Source: Flavobacterium sp.
GTDB taxonomy: Bacteria > Bacteroidota > Bacteroidia > Flavobacteriales > Flavobacteriaceae
NCBI GenBank assembly: GCA_029946065.1
Contig: JAQSDU010000001.1
Coordinates: forward strand, 23,516 to 87,515
Length of the DNA stretch: 64,000 nt
Reading direction: 5' to 3'
Positions 8,411-18,451 of the stretch are shown here, one piece after another. Under the pieces are notes generated by a model that worked only from the letters and a program-made list of their open reading frames with translations, made no database searches and was not told the DNA's origin. Position 1 is the first letter of the stretch. Every line of letters begins with the position of its first letter. The translations under genes and the position numbers were made by a program.

Positions 8411-9733
8411 TTATATTTTAACTTCTTTAAAAATAATTCTTTTTATCAAAAAATAAAATGCTAAAATCCCCAAAAATGTCATCGAGGAAGTGATGGGGGA
8501 TCGAACAAAAAAGAATATAAATGGAAATAGCATTGCCCCTAATATTAAATTATAGTTGCCCGATTTCAAAACAACATCTTTATAGCGTTCTGCAGCTTTT
8601 AACCCTCTCCCAATAAAGAAAATAAAAAATAGTGAAAAATAACCAAAATCGGCATATAAGTCACCCGTAAATCCAAAGGAAGCACTGTGTCCATCTGAAA
8701 ATCCTGCGCGGTACATTCGTATAAACCAATTTCCCAACATTGTTGGTTTATCTTTCCAGATCTGACGCGGGACCCAAAAATAAGTAATAAAAAGTGTTGA
8801 CTTTCCATATAAATAATCTTCATGCGAAAAATGGTTGAACATGAGGATGGTCATATCAACGATTCCTTCCTCGCTAAAATATTGTGAGGCTTTTGTTGGT
8901 AAATCATTATGAGCGAGGTGTACTTTAATATCTTTATATTGCGTATTTACACTTCGAAAATCTTTCATTTTATTAGAAACGAATAAAAGCAATCCAGAAA
9001 AAACTGCAGCAATCATAAAACTCTTAAAAGACACTTTGCTAACGGATTTATTATTGGCATTGATGAGATTTCTACTCGTAATTAAAAAACCTACCACTGA
9101 AAAAAGCAAAGGAAACCTGGATCCGCTCATAAACAAGATGATGAAAACCGGACTACTCATCAGAATAGGAAAAATGATATTCATTTTCCTGATTTTCAAA
9201 AAATAAAAAGCGATAACCGATGGTAGGACAAATCCCATTGCATTGACTACGGATGAAAACACGAAACCGCTTTCATTTTCGTTTGCTGCTTCCCTACCTA
9301 GAGCAAAAGATTTAAGAGCTGTAGGCAACATTATAACAACGAAAAAACCTACTAATAGTACCAAGATTGCGACTGCCGATTTACTTGCTGTCACGTTATG
9401 AGCGTTGATTTGAGTTACTTTTACTTTTTTCAATCGCCTTGAATAGTAGCCCAATAATATCATATTGTTAGCAATTATAAGGTATTGAATCGCAAAAAGG
9501 GCATTTTTATTAACTTCCAACTCAGGGTATAAAAAAACCTCCGACAATATGATATAAACAAATGCTCCATTCCAGACATGAATCAATTTTATAGTTTTTG
9601 TAACGTATATATCTATAATTAAAAGCCCGATGCAAAAGTAGAAATAAACTACTGCCAAAGAATAAAAATCATCCCAAAAAAGCACTATCAGTATTAGTAA
9701 AATTAAGAGTAATGTCTTTATTATATTATTCAT
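8411..9733 (-). CDS. Oligosaccharide repeat-unit polymerase, Wzy-like
   Basis: 440 residues from the ATG at 9733, which overlaps the preceding stop as ATGA; the longer frame from 9778 would run 15 codons into that gene and is unlikely. Around ten to twelve hydrophobic segments span the protein. A large loop about residues 275-365 contains GHSASFGFTGDLYADFGYFS, which resembles the periplasmic loop of O-antigen/capsule polymerases. Low sequence conservation is normal for Wzy. With the flippase at 10878-12284 it completes a Wzx/Wzy pathway. Confidence 0.82.
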   Translation of the reverse strand: MNNIIKTLLLILLILIVLFWDDFYSLAVVYFYFCIGLLIIDIYVTKTIKLIHVWNGAFVYIILSEVFLYPELEVNKNALFAIQYLIIANNMILLGYYSRRLKKVKVTQINAHNVTASKSAVAILVLLVGFFVVIMLPTALKSFALGREAANENESGFVFSSVVNAMGFVLPSVIAFYFLKIRKMNIIFPILMSSPVFIILFMSGSRFPLLFSVVGFLITSRNLINANNKSVSKVSFKSFMIAAVFSGLLLFVSNKMKDFRSVNTQYKDIKVHLAHNDLPTKASQYFSEEGIVDMTILMFNHFSHEDYLYGKSTLFITYFWVPRQIWKDKPTMLGNWFIRMYRAGFSDGHSASFGFTGDLYADFGYFSLFFIFFIGRGLKAAERYKDVVLKSGNYNLILGAMLFPFIFFFVRSPITSSMTFLGILAFYFLIKRIIFKEVKI

Positions 9734-10881
9734 GAATTGAATATTTTCGTGATTTGTTCGGCATACAATGCGATGCATCTTTTCGTATCAAAAAACTCAA
9801 AATAACGATTTTTTGAAGCATTTCCCATTTCTGATAATTTTTGGATTGGCAAAGCGGCAATTTCTTTCACTATTTCTCTGCCTTCTTCCATTTCAGTAAT
9901 TGGATCGTATGCCCAACCATTAAAATCTTTCTTCAAAACGTCTTCCAAATTCCCAATTCTTGATGAAACTAAAACTGGTAATCCTGACGCAATAGCTTCT
10001 ATGGGTGATAAAGGCGATGGATCTTTGATACTCGGTAGTACGAACAAGTCAGCTGCAGCATAATAATCTACAATTGTATCCTGCTGCACGAAACCAACAC
10101 AAATGACAGGCAGTTTATTTTGTTTAACAAAATCTTCAATTTCAGCTTGAAGCGGCCCATCACCAAGAATAAAAAGTTTTACATTCTCAATACCTTTCAT
10201 CAGTGCTAAAAAAGGCAATATGCCTTTAATTTCAATAAGGCGGGCGGGCAAAACCCATAACTGCGTATTTTCGTTGACTCCAAGTTGCCTTCTGAGGCTT
10301 AGTTTTTCTATCCTTTTTGCACTAACTTGATCTACAAATATATCCTCGTCTATTAGGTTTGGCATCCGAATGAACTGTTTGCTGCTACTTTCGGGATTAA
10401 AAAATTTGATATATTCGATTTGGGGATTTCCGGTAATTTGATAGACATCAGCTTTTCCCAACAAAATTTTTTTCATCCAGGCACCAAATCCTTTTGTCCG
10501 TTCAACGGAGTGAAGATTTGACTCCACCGACATTACCTGCTTCTTTTTGCTGTTGATAAAAAATGGCGCAAACCAATGCGTCGGGCTTGCCATACCTCCA
10601 ACAATAGCAATATTATAATCGTTTTTTAACAGTCGCAACAAAAGTCCCGGATTAAAATGCGCAAAAAAGCCGCCAATGGTCGGGTGTATTCCTTTAAAAA
10701 AGGCGTGCTTATATTGATAAGAATCATGGGGAATGATCCATTTTCGATTTGGTTCTGTGCGCGCCATATACAAAACTTCAAAATCAATTCCGTATTCCGG
10801 AAATATTTTTGCCATTGTATTAAAACGCTTTTGCCTGTAAAGTGCCGGAATATTGGTGATGTATAAAAGTTTTATTTTCAT
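9730..10881 (-). CDS. Glycosyltransferase family 4
   Basis: 383 residues of GT-B fold. Visible are KLLYITNIPALYRQKRF at the start, a C-terminal domain with VLPARLIEIKGILPFLAL near residue 207, FILGDGPLQAEIEDFV near 232, and the family signature FVLPSIKDPSPLSPIEAIA near 280-298 with PLSPIEAIASGLPVLVSSR. It is coupled by ATGA overlaps both to the flippase gene upstream (10878-10881) and to the polymerase downstream (9730-9733). It probably adds a sugar to the lipid-linked repeat unit; the donor is unknown. Confidence 0.88.
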   Translation of the reverse strand: MKIKLLYITNIPALYRQKRFNTMAKIFPEYGIDFEVLYMARTEPNRKWIIPHDSYQYKHAFFKGIHPTIGGFFAHFNPGLLLRLLKNDYNIAIVGGMASPTHWFAPFFINSKKKQVMSVESNLHSVERTKGFGAWMKKILLGKADVYQITGNPQIEYIKFFNPESSSKQFIRMPNLIDEDIFVDQVSAKRIEKLSLRRQLGVNENTQLWVLPARLIEIKGILPFLALMKGIENVKLFILGDGPLQAEIEDFVKQNKLPVICVGFVQQDTIVDYYAAADLFVLPSIKDPSPLSPIEAIASGLPVLVSSRIGNLEDVLKKDFNGWAYDPITEMEEGREIVKEIAALPIQKLSEMGNASKNRYFEFFDTKRCIALYAEQITKIFNS

Positions 10882-12284
10882 TTTTTTAATCTCCGATAAA
10901 GTGTTTGTAGCGGATTATATTTAAAAATATAAGCGTTAGCCGCAAAATAAATCAATGCAAATATCGCTGTTTTTATCATCAAAACAGCTATCTGAGGCAT
11001 CGTAATTGTAATAAAAGTTACAATTACCAGTCCGGCAACGAGTGTAATTAGAAAGGGAAAAATGGTTTTTAGGATGGCTCTTACATCAAAATCGTATTTA
11101 CTTTGCAACTGATAAACTGCAGATAAAAACATCAATAACTGTGCTATTGAAAACAATGTAACGAGTGACAAAAAGCCAAAAAACGAAGATACTAAAATAA
11201 GTGATATTGAAAAAAGGCGGCTAAAAAGAACGGTTCGCGAGTAGGCACGAGAATTTCCGGTAACTTTAAATACATCTATGCATAGAAAATACGGAACATA
11301 AAAAATCATTCCGAACATTAGTATTTTCATTATTAAAATAGCGTCAAGCCATTTTGCACCCATCAGTTTTAATACAATATAATCTGCATTGATAAACAGC
11401 AAAGCAATCATAAATATTTGAATATAATTGACCAGCTTTAGCATATCGAGTAAAAGCGCGTTGGTTTTTTTTAAATCGTTATCAAATTTGGCAGCTATTG
11501 GCAGAAAAAGCCGCCTACTTGAAGTGGAAACAAGATTTACAGGTCCATCGATAAGGCGTTTAGATTGAAAGAAAATCCCAGCATCATAACCCGTAAATAA
11601 TTTTGTAATCAGCACCGGAAAACCGTTATTATAAATAGCCTCAACGCTGCTAGAAAGTAATAGGTTTTTTCCGAAGTGCAAGTGTGGCTTCAGTACCTCT
11701 AAATTAAATTTGCAGAGTTTGAATCTGGGTGTAAAAATGATATAGAGCGTATTCTTAAAAAGCGAAGTTGCAATACTAAAAACCACAACGCCAAAAATAC
11801 CATAACCGTTCATTAGCATATAAACGCACACAATACCCGATGCTACAATCGAAAAAATATTGATGAAACTCTCTAGCTTGAATTGCATGTTTTGCTCCAT
11901 TTTTGCATACCTGACAAACGCAAAAGAGTTAAACAGCAGTATCATAGATGACAAATTGAGATACAAAGCAAGATCAGGAATCGCAAAATAATTTTCGATA
12001 AAAGAAGAAAATAAAAGCGTCATTACTATAAAAAATAGGCTTACCACAAAGTTGAAAACAAAAATCGAAGAAACTTCTTTATCGGTAATATTCTTATTGC
12101 GTATAATCGAAATGGTAAGGCCACTGTCCACAAAAATATTCAGAAAATAAACATAACCATTGATTATAGCAATTGTCCCCATTTCTTTGGGACCCAAAAA
12201 CCTGGCAATCATAATCGCTATACCAAAGTTCAATACCTGAAAGATAATTTTATCGAATGAGCTCCAGAATGCCGATTTAATCAT
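10878..12284 (-). CDS. Oligosaccharide flippase, Wzx-like (MOP superfamily)
   Basis: 468 residues with about twelve to fourteen hydrophobic helices spread along the whole length. The N-terminus (SAFWSSFDKIIFQVLNFGI) and the ARFLGPKEMGTIAII segment are typical of the polysaccharide transporter branch of the MOP superfamily. The role is to flip undecaprenyl-pyrophosphate-linked repeat units to the periplasm before Wzy polymerisation. The gene is separated from wecB by 98 bp with no clear promoter or terminator and overlaps the next glycosyltransferase gene by 4 nt. Confidence 0.9.
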   Translation of the reverse strand: MIKSAFWSSFDKIIFQVLNFGIAIMIARFLGPKEMGTIAIINGYVYFLNIFVDSGLTISIIRNKNITDKEVSSIFVFNFVVSLFFIVMTLLFSSFIENYFAIPDLALYLNLSSMILLFNSFAFVRYAKMEQNMQFKLESFINIFSIVASGIVCVYMLMNGYGIFGVVVFSIATSLFKNTLYIIFTPRFKLCKFNLEVLKPHLHFGKNLLLSSSVEAIYNNGFPVLITKLFTGYDAGIFFQSKRLIDGPVNLVSTSSRRLFLPIAAKFDNDLKKTNALLLDMLKLVNYIQIFMIALLFINADYIVLKLMGAKWLDAILIMKILMFGMIFYVPYFLCIDVFKVTGNSRAYSRTVLFSRLFSISLILVSSFFGFLSLVTLFSIAQLLMFLSAVYQLQSKYDFDVRAILKTIFPFLITLVAGLVIVTFITITMPQIAVLMIKTAIFALIYFAANAYIFKYNPLQTLYRRLKK

Positions 12285-12382
12285 GTGGGTTAATTAACAG
12301 ATTATATTGATTTTGCATTATTTACTATTTGTATTGAACCCTGAGATATAATCTATTTTTATCAGGATTTTGATTGCTATTT

Positions 12383-13507
12383 TCAATTATTGAACTGGTT
12401 CATAAAATCAACAATGCGCCCGCAAGCATCTCCATCGCCATAAGGATTATGAAGCGCACTCATTGCTTGGTAACGCTTACTATCGTTAAGTAGCTGGTTG
12501 CATTCTGAAACAATACGGTTTTTATTTGTACCCACCAAAATTACAGTTCCTGCGGCAACTGCTTCGGTGCGCTCGGTGGTATCTCTCATTACCAAAACCG
12601 GTTTTCCAAGACTCGGTGCTTCTTCCTGCACGCCGCCACTGTCTGTAATAATCAGGTAACTTTGGTTCATCAGCCATACAAATGCCGGATAAGCCAATGG
12701 TGGAACCAATTGTATATTGGCAACACCACTAAGAATTTCATATACAGGCCCTTTGACATTTGGGTTCAAGTGCACCGGATATACGATCTGTACATCGGCA
12801 TTTGACAAGGCGATTTCTTTGAGTGCAGCACAGATGTTTATGAAACCGTCACCGTGGTTTTCGCGCCTGTGACCTGTTACTAAAATCAGTCTTTTTTTCG
12901 TGTCGATAATTTCCTTTAACGATTGTATTTCGGGATTATCAATGACAGCTACTTTCTGTGAACTGAAAAGCAATGCGTCTATAACTGTATTTCCGGTGAC
13001 TAATATAGCTTCCGGCTTTATATTTTCTTTTAATAAATTATGCTTTGAGGCTTCGGTCGGTGTAAAATGGATTGTAGCTATTCTTCCCGTAACTTGACGG
13101 TTCATTTCTTCGGGAAACGGCGATTGCAGATCGTTTGTTCTTAAACCTGCCTCGACATGGCAAACTTTTGCACCTGAATAAAAAGCGGCAATACTGCTCG
13201 CCATTGTGGTGGTAGTATCGCCTTGTATGTAAACAAAATCGGGTTGAAAATCACTCAAGACCGATTTCATTCCTGTGATAATATCGCTCGTCAGGGAAAA
13301 AAGATCCTGATTAGGTTGCATCAGGTCGAGGTCGTAGTCGGGAACAATGTCAAAAAAAGATAAAACTTGGTCGAGCATTTCTCGGTGTTGTGCCGTAACA
13401 CAAACCTTAGTGTCAAAATCTGTCGTGTTTTTTTGAAATGCTTTAACCAAAGGAGCCATTTTTATGGCTTCTGGCCTTGTTCCGAAAACAATTAAATTTT
13501 TCTTCAT
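12383..13507 (-). CDS. wecB: UDP-N-acetylglucosamine 2-epimerase (non-hydrolysing)
   Basis: 374 residues. Family motifs in order: [14 protein letters not shown] at the start, [12 protein letters not shown] near 38, [20 protein letters not shown] near 116, [12 protein letters not shown] near 211 and [18 protein letters not shown] near 285. The enzyme interconverts UDP-GlcNAc and UDP-ManNAc in the cytoplasm. It is shorter and clearly different from the CapG-type paralogue at 1793-2929. A Bacteroidota-type promoter precedes it, so the distal half of the locus may also be expressed on its own. Confidence 0.92.
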   Translation of the reverse strand: MKKNLIVFGTRPEAIKMAPLVKAFQKNTTDFDTKVCVTAQHREMLDQVLSFFDIVPDYDLDLMQPNQDLFSLTSDIITGMKSVLSDFQPDFVYIQGDTTTTMASSIAAFYSGAKVCHVEAGLRTNDLQSPFPEEMNRQVTGRIATIHFTPTEASKHNLLKENIKPEAILVTGNTVIDALLFSSQKVAVIDNPEIQSLKEIIDTKKRLILVTGHRRENHGDGFINICAALKEIALSNADVQIVYPVHLNPNVKGPVYEILSGVANIQLVPPLAYPAFVWLMNQSYLIITDSGGVQEEAPSLGKPVLVMRDTTERTEAVAAGTVILVGTNKNRIVSECNQLLNDSKRYQAMSALHNPYGDGDACGRIVDFMNQFNN

Positions 13508-13589
13508 CTACACAACACTGATTTTATAAATTTAAAGACAAAGCCACAATTGCTTTTTCTGAGGCGTTACTGGATTTTCTGGATTTTAA

Positions 13590-13620
13590 CAAAAGTAACC
13601 ACTTAAATCTGCAACTACAA
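13590..13620 (-). promoter_or_regulatory. Putative promoter of wecB and distal polysaccharide genes
   Basis: On the minus strand there is a TTG (13618-13620), a 20-nt spacer and TACTTTTG (13590-13597), matching the Bacteroidota consensus TTG/TTTG - spacer - TAnnTTTG. The wecB start is about 80 nt downstream. This 151-bp gap is the largest in the locus, which supports a start site here. Confidence 0.5.
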
Positions 13621-13658
13621 TTTTTTCTTTAACGAATAATCTATGTCATTTTACCGCT

Positions 13659-14702
13659 TTAAGCTTTGGTCTTGTTGGTTTCAAGGTAAGCGCCGGAGGT
13701 GATATTGTGCAACCATTGCGTATTATCCAAATACCAGTTGACTGTTTTTTCCAGCCCTTCTTCAAAAGTTACAGATGGTTTCCAACCGAGTTCACTGTTG
13801 ATTTTTGTAGCGTCGATGGCATATCGCAAATCGTGGCCCGGCCGGTCGGTTACATAGGTAATCAGTTTTGCTGAATCGCCATTTTCTCTGCCGAGTTTTT
13901 CATCCATAATATGACAAAGTAGCTTTACGAGGTCAATATTTTTCCACTCATTAAATCCGCCAATATTGTATGTTTCGTGGTTTTTCCCTTTGTGAAAAAC
14001 CAAATCGATTGCAGCTGCGTGGTCTTCAACAAAAAGCCAGTCACGGGTATAATTGCCATCGCCATAAACCGGCAACGATTTATTATTGATGATGTTATTG
14101 ATGAATAGCGGAATCAGTTTTTCTGGAAAATGGTTCGGTCCGTAATTGTTCGAGCAATTCGTAATCACATAAGGCAATCCGTATGTCTCGCCATAAGCAC
14201 GCACAAAATGATCAGAACTTGCTTTAGATGCAGAGTAAGGAGAATTCGGGTCGTAGGCAGTGGTTTCTGTAAAAAGGCCGTCTGCGCCAAGTGAACCATA
14301 AACCTCATCAGTGCTGATGTGATAAAAACGCTTCCCATCTGCGTTATTTTTCCATTGCTTTTTTGCGGCATTGAGCAAATTGACCGTTCCAATAATATTG
14401 GTTTTAACGAAAGCTAAAGGATCCTCAATAGAACGATCCACATGTGATTCTGCTGCCAAATGCACCACGCCATCAAATTGATGATTATCAAATAAATGAT
14501 TGATGAACAACTCATCAACAATATTGCCTTTCACGAAAGTGTAATTCGCTGCATTTTCAATATCGGCAAGGTTTTCAAGATTGCCCGCATAAGTCAACGC
14601 ATCAAGATTGAAAATATGGTAATCTGGGTATTTATTGACAAATTTCCTCACTACATGCGAACCTATAAAACCCGCACCTCCTGTTATCAATATTTTCTTC
14701 AT
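13659..14702 (-). CDS. rfbB: dTDP-glucose 4,6-dehydratase
   Basis: 347 residues of the extended SDR family: [16 protein letters not shown] at the start, HLAAESHVDRSIEDP near residue 82, the STDEVYGSLG segment near 130 with the catalytic Asp-Glu (TDE), and the Tyr-Lys pair in YSASKASSDH near 156. It makes dTDP-4-keto-6-deoxyglucose. No rfbA, rfbC or rfbD is in this window, so either those genes lie elsewhere or the product feeds a different deoxysugar branch. The gene is 5 nt after ugd. Confidence 0.92.
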   Translation of the reverse strand: MKKILITGGAGFIGSHVVRKFVNKYPDYHIFNLDALTYAGNLENLADIENAANYTFVKGNIVDELFINHLFDNHQFDGVVHLAAESHVDRSIEDPLAFVKTNIIGTVNLLNAAKKQWKNNADGKRFYHISTDEVYGSLGADGLFTETTAYDPNSPYSASKASSDHFVRAYGETYGLPYVITNCSNNYGPNHFPEKLIPLFINNIINNKSLPVYGDGNYTRDWLFVEDHAAAIDLVFHKGKNHETYNIGGFNEWKNIDLVKLLCHIMDEKLGRENGDSAKLITYVTDRPGHDLRYAIDATKINSELGWKPSVTFEEGLEKTVNWYLDNTQWLHNITSGAYLETNKTKA

Positions 14703-14707
14703 GGTAT

Positions 14708-16108
14708 TTATTTATTGGAATTGCCGACAGATTGAAAAATAAACCCGTAAGATTTCATTTCCTCGCCATTTAGTATGTTGCGCCCATCGAAAATAAACGC
14801 CGGCTTTTGCATGTTGTCGTAGATCTTCTGCCAGTTGTATAATTTGAATTCATCCCATTCTGTAAGAATCGCAATGGCATGAACCCCTTTGCAAGCTTCA
14901 TAAGGATCGCTGTGTACAGTAATTCCTGATTTATTTTCGGCAGCGGTTCTTGTGTCGAGATAATCCAGATCGGCCAATACTTTTTGCTCTTTTACCTGCG
15001 GGTCAAAAACCATCAGTTGCGCTTGTTCATTCAAAAGATAATCTGCCACATAAATCGCTGCAGATTCGCGCGTGTCGTTTGTGTCTTTCTTGAATGCCCA
15101 ACCTAAAAATGTGATTTTTTTACCGGAAACTGTATTGTATAAAGTCTGTACAATATTGCTCGCAAAACGCCTTTTCTGGTGATCGTTCATGATGATGACC
15201 TGCTCCCAATAATCGGCTACTTCGTTCAATCCGTATGTTTTGGCAATATAGACCAGGTTCAGAATATCTTTTTGAAAACACGAACCGCCGAAACCTACTG
15301 ATGATTTAAGGAATTTTGAACCAATTCTGCTGTCCATGCCGATAGCTCGGGCGACTTCATTAACATCAGCACCTGTTTTTTCACATAATTCTGACATGGC
15401 ATTTATAGAGGAAACCCTTTGTGCAAGGAAGGCATTTGCTGTCAGTTTCGATAATTCAGAAGACCATAAATTGGTTGTAAGAATTTGTGTTTTAGGCACC
15501 CAGTTCGCATAAACTTCGACTAATGATGCAATCGCTTCAAGGCCTTCATCTGTTTGATCACCACCAATTAGCACTCTGTCTGGATTGAGCAAATCTTGAA
15601 CGGCTGTGCCTTCTGCTAGGAATTCCGGGTTTGAAAGTATCTGGAATTTGACACCATTACCGGTGTTTTCAAGAATATTTTTGATTGCCTCGGCAGTCCT
15701 TACCGGAAGCGTAGACTTCTCCACAACGATCTTATTGTCTTTTGCCACCGATGCGATCTGCCGGGCGCAAAGTTCTATGTATTTTAAGTCGGCTGCCATG
15801 CCCTTGCCTAAACCATATGTTTTGGTTGGCGTATTCACCGATATGAATATCATTTGGGCTTCATCTATTGCTTTTTCTACTTCGGTCGAAAAAAACAAGT
15901 TCCTGCCTCTGGCTTCTGCGACAAGATTACTTAGTCCGGGTTCATAAATCGGAATGTTATTCACATCAGCATCATTCCAAGCTGCTATTCTTTCCAAATT
16001 CAAATCGACCACCGTCACTTTAATGTGCGGACATTTTTGGGCTATGATTGCCATTGTAGGCCCTCCAACATAGCCTGCGCCAATACAGCAAATATTCGTA
16101 ATTTTCAT
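14708..16108 (-). CDS. ugd: UDP-glucose 6-dehydrogenase
   Basis: 466 residues from the ATG at 16108; an ATG three codons upstream (16117) is possible, but [15 protein letters not shown] is the usual family start. N-terminal Rossmann loop [14 protein letters not shown], then [25 protein letters not shown], the catalytic Cys in [14 protein letters not shown] near residue 270, and a C-terminal UDP-binding domain with [14 protein letters not shown]. This longer type resembles the animal and plant enzyme. It oxidises UDP-glucose to UDP-glucuronate, a likely repeat-unit precursor. Confidence 0.92.
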   Translation of the reverse strand: MKITNICCIGAGYVGGPTMAIIAQKCPHIKVTVVDLNLERIAAWNDADVNNIPIYEPGLSNLVAEARGRNLFFSTEVEKAIDEAQMIFISVNTPTKTYGLGKGMAADLKYIELCARQIASVAKDNKIVVEKSTLPVRTAEAIKNILENTGNGVKFQILSNPEFLAEGTAVQDLLNPDRVLIGGDQTDEGLEAIASLVEVYANWVPKTQILTTNLWSSELSKLTANAFLAQRVSSINAMSELCEKTGADVNEVARAIGMDSRIGSKFLKSSVGFGGSCFQKDILNLVYIAKTYGLNEVADYWEQVIIMNDHQKRRFASNIVQTLYNTVSGKKITFLGWAFKKDTNDTRESAAIYVADYLLNEQAQLMVFDPQVKEQKVLADLDYLDTRTAAENKSGITVHSDPYEACKGVHAIAILTEWDEFKLYNWQKIYDNMQKPAFIFDGRNILNGEEMKSYGFIFQSVGNSNK

Positions 16109-16149
16109 ACTTCGCATATTATCTTAGCTTTTCTGCTAATGGTTTTGTG

Positions 16150-17421
16150 TTATAATTTCCCGTCGGCTTTATCTCCCAAAAAACCTTTTACATCGTAAAT
16201 AACGGCATTTTCTTTTTTTATTGCTTCAAAATCTAAAACGGCAAATTCTTGATGTGCCACTGCTAAAACTATAGCATCAAATTGCTTGGAAGGCATTTCA
16301 TTTACCGTTATTAATCCGTATTCATGGGCTACTTCTTCAGGTTTCGCCCATGGGTCAAAAATAGTAACATTTACGCCATAATCGGCTAAAGCCGCAATGA
16401 CATCTACAATTTTTGTATTGCGCACATCAGGACAATTCTCTTTAAATGTAATCCCAAGCATCAGTAAATCGGCATTTTTGACGGTTATTTCTTTTTTAAT
16501 CATCAATTTGACGACTTGTGAACCGACATATTCGCCCATACTGTCGTTGAGTTTTCTTCCGGCAAGGATAATTTCAGGATTATAACCCGACTGTTGTGCT
16601 TTTTGCGCCAGATAATAAGGATCAACCCCGATGCAGTGACCGCCCACTAATCCGGGTTTGAAAGGAAGGAAATTCCATTTCGTTGCTGCGGCTGCTAAAA
16701 CATCTTGCGTATCAATCTCGAGTATATTGAATATTTTGGACAATTCATTTACGAAGGCAATATTGATATCGCGTTGCGAGTTCTCAATCACTTTGGCGGC
16801 TTCAGCTACTTTTATATTGGGTGCGAGGTGCGTTCCTGCTGTGATTACCGATTGGTATAATCGATTTACTTTTTGTCCGGTTTCCCGAGTTGAACCTGCG
16901 GTAACTTTGAGGATTTTATCGACGGTATGTTCCTTGTCGCCAGGATTGATACGTTCAGGCGAATAACCCGCAAAGAAATCGACGTTGAATTTCAATCCGC
17001 TCACTTTTTCAAGAACCGGAACACATTCTTCTTCAGTAGCACCCGGATAGACCGTTGATTCATAGATTACGATATCGCCTTTCTTCAATACTTTCCCTAC
17101 TGTTTCACTTGATTTATATAATGGTGTCAAATCTGGTTTATTGTTCTTGTCGACCGGTGTGGGCACAGTAACGATATAATAATTGCAGTCGGCTATATCA
17201 TTGATTTCAGAAGTGCAGAACAAGCCTTTTTCTTCGGCATTGTTGTAAACCAGAACTGCTTCGAGTAATTCCTTTTCAATCTCAAGTGTCTTATCGTAAC
17301 CTGATTTGAGTTGTTCAATCCGTTGCAGATTGATATCAAAACCAGTAACGTTGTATTTTGTAGCAAACAATCTAGCCAACGGGAGACCAACATATCCCAA
17401 ACCAACAACTGCTATTTTCAT
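16150..17421 (-). CDS. UDP-HexNAc 6-dehydrogenase, WbpO/TviB-like
   Basis: 423 residues of the UDP-glucose/GDP-mannose dehydrogenase superfamily: [15 protein letters not shown] at the start, [16 protein letters not shown] near 90, [18 protein letters not shown] near 118, [14 protein letters not shown] near 153 and the catalytic Cys in [14 protein letters not shown] near 263. The SPERINPGD signature belongs to the UDP-N-acetylhexosamine branch rather than to UDP-glucose enzymes. The adjacent 4-epimerase, coupled by ATGA at 17418-17421, suggests that together they make UDP-N-acetyl-galactosaminuronic acid, as in the Vi and Pseudomonas O6 pathways. Confidence 0.88.
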   Translation of the reverse strand: MKIAVVGLGYVGLPLARLFATKYNVTGFDINLQRIEQLKSGYDKTLEIEKELLEAVLVYNNAEEKGLFCTSEINDIADCNYYIVTVPTPVDKNNKPDLTPLYKSSETVGKVLKKGDIVIYESTVYPGATEEECVPVLEKVSGLKFNVDFFAGYSPERINPGDKEHTVDKILKVTAGSTRETGQKVNRLYQSVITAGTHLAPNIKVAEAAKVIENSQRDINIAFVNELSKIFNILEIDTQDVLAAAATKWNFLPFKPGLVGGHCIGVDPYYLAQKAQQSGYNPEIILAGRKLNDSMGEYVGSQVVKLMIKKEITVKNADLLMLGITFKENCPDVRNTKIVDVIAALADYGVNVTIFDPWAKPEEVAHEYGLITVNEMPSKQFDAIVLAVAHQEFAVLDFEAIKKENAVIYDVKGFLGDKADGKL

Positions 17422-18413
17422 GAATTTTGAGGCTTTAAATTATTCCAATACCATTTAACGGCTTCATTAAGGCCATCACGTATTGAAAATTGCGGGTTGT
17501 AACCGAGCATTTTTCTTGCTTTTTCTATACTTGCTAGCGAATGCGGGATATCGCCTTCTCGGATTGATCCGTAAGTTACCGGAATACTATCGATAGCAGG
17601 ATCAAATTGAGAAAGTGCTGCCTTTACTATTGCTATTAATTCATTTAGCGTCGTTGCAGCACCAAAAGCGGTATTATAAACAGTATTAAGGGCATCCGGA
17701 TTTTTGGTAAGCAAAGCAAGCTCGTTCATCTGGATTACATTATCGATATAAGTAAAATCCCTTGAATGGTTACCATCGCCATTGACAATTGGACTTTCAT
17801 ACTGCATTAGTTGCATAACGAACTTTGGAATAACTGCTGCATAAGCGCCATTTGGATCTTGTTTTCTTCCGAAGACATTAAAATAACGCAAGCCAATGGT
17901 TTCTATTCCATACGTTTTACTAAAAATTTCCGCATATAACTCGTTGGCATATTTTGTGATGGCATAAGGCGAAAGTGGTCTTCCAATCACATCCTCTACT
18001 TTAGGAAGGCTTTTAGAGTCGCCATAAGTAGAAGAACTCGCTGCATAAATAAACCGTTTGATACCAGCCTCTTTGGAAGCAGTAAGCATATTTACAAATC
18101 CGCCAACATTAACCTCATTTGTCGTTATAGGGTCTTTGATGGAACGAGGAACCGAGCCTAGTGCTGCGTGATGCAAGACATAATCGGCACCTTGAACAGC
18201 ATTTTGACAGTCTTTTAAGTTCCTGATATCACCTTCGATAAGTTCAAAATTGGAATGCGATGCAATTGCCTTTAAATTATGGCGGTGACCAGTAGCGAAA
18301 TTATCAAGACAGCGTACTTTATAGTTTTTGGCAATAAAGTATTCGCAGAGATTAGAACCGATAAAGCCTGCTCCGCCGGTTATTACAATCTTAATGCTTG
18401 ATTCTATTGACAT
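17418..18413 (-). CDS. UDP-N-acetylglucosamine 4-epimerase, WbpP/TviC-like
   Basis: 331 residues of the extended SDR family. NAD loop [31 protein letters not shown] near residue 84, catalytic Ser-Ser-Ser (AASSSTYGD) near 124, and the Tyr-Lys pair in [12 protein letters not shown] near 148. [11 protein letters not shown] and [20 protein letters not shown] near 178 are characteristic of WbpP-type epimerases acting on N-acetylated UDP-hexoses. It is the first nucleotide-sugar gene after the Wzc-like kinase and is coupled to the dehydrogenase. Confidence 0.9.
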   Translation of the reverse strand: MSIESSIKIVITGGAGFIGSNLCEYFIAKNYKVRCLDNFATGHRHNLKAIASHSNFELIEGDIRNLKDCQNAVQGADYVLHHAALGSVPRSIKDPITTNEVNVGGFVNMLTASKEAGIKRFIYAASSSTYGDSKSLPKVEDVIGRPLSPYAITKYANELYAEIFSKTYGIETIGLRYFNVFGRKQDPNGAYAAVIPKFVMQLMQYESPIVNGDGNHSRDFTYIDNVIQMNELALLTKNPDALNTVYNTAFGAATTLNELIAIVKAALSQFDPAIDSIPVTYGSIREGDIPHSLASIEKARKMLGYNPQFSIRDGLNEAVKWYWNNLKPQNS

Positions 18414-18451
18414 CCTTTAATTAATTGAAGCGCAAAGGTAAGATTATAATT

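Noticed and set aside
9734..9778. Upstream extension of the Wzy-like polymerase (15 codons)
   Set aside because: It lies inside the preceding glycosyltransferase gene; the ATG at 9733 gives the typical 4-nt coupling and a hydrophobic start.
18433..18440. TACCTTTG as a promoter within the polysaccharide locus
   Set aside because: There is no upstream TTG at a suitable distance and the gap is only 38 bp, so chance occurrence is likely.
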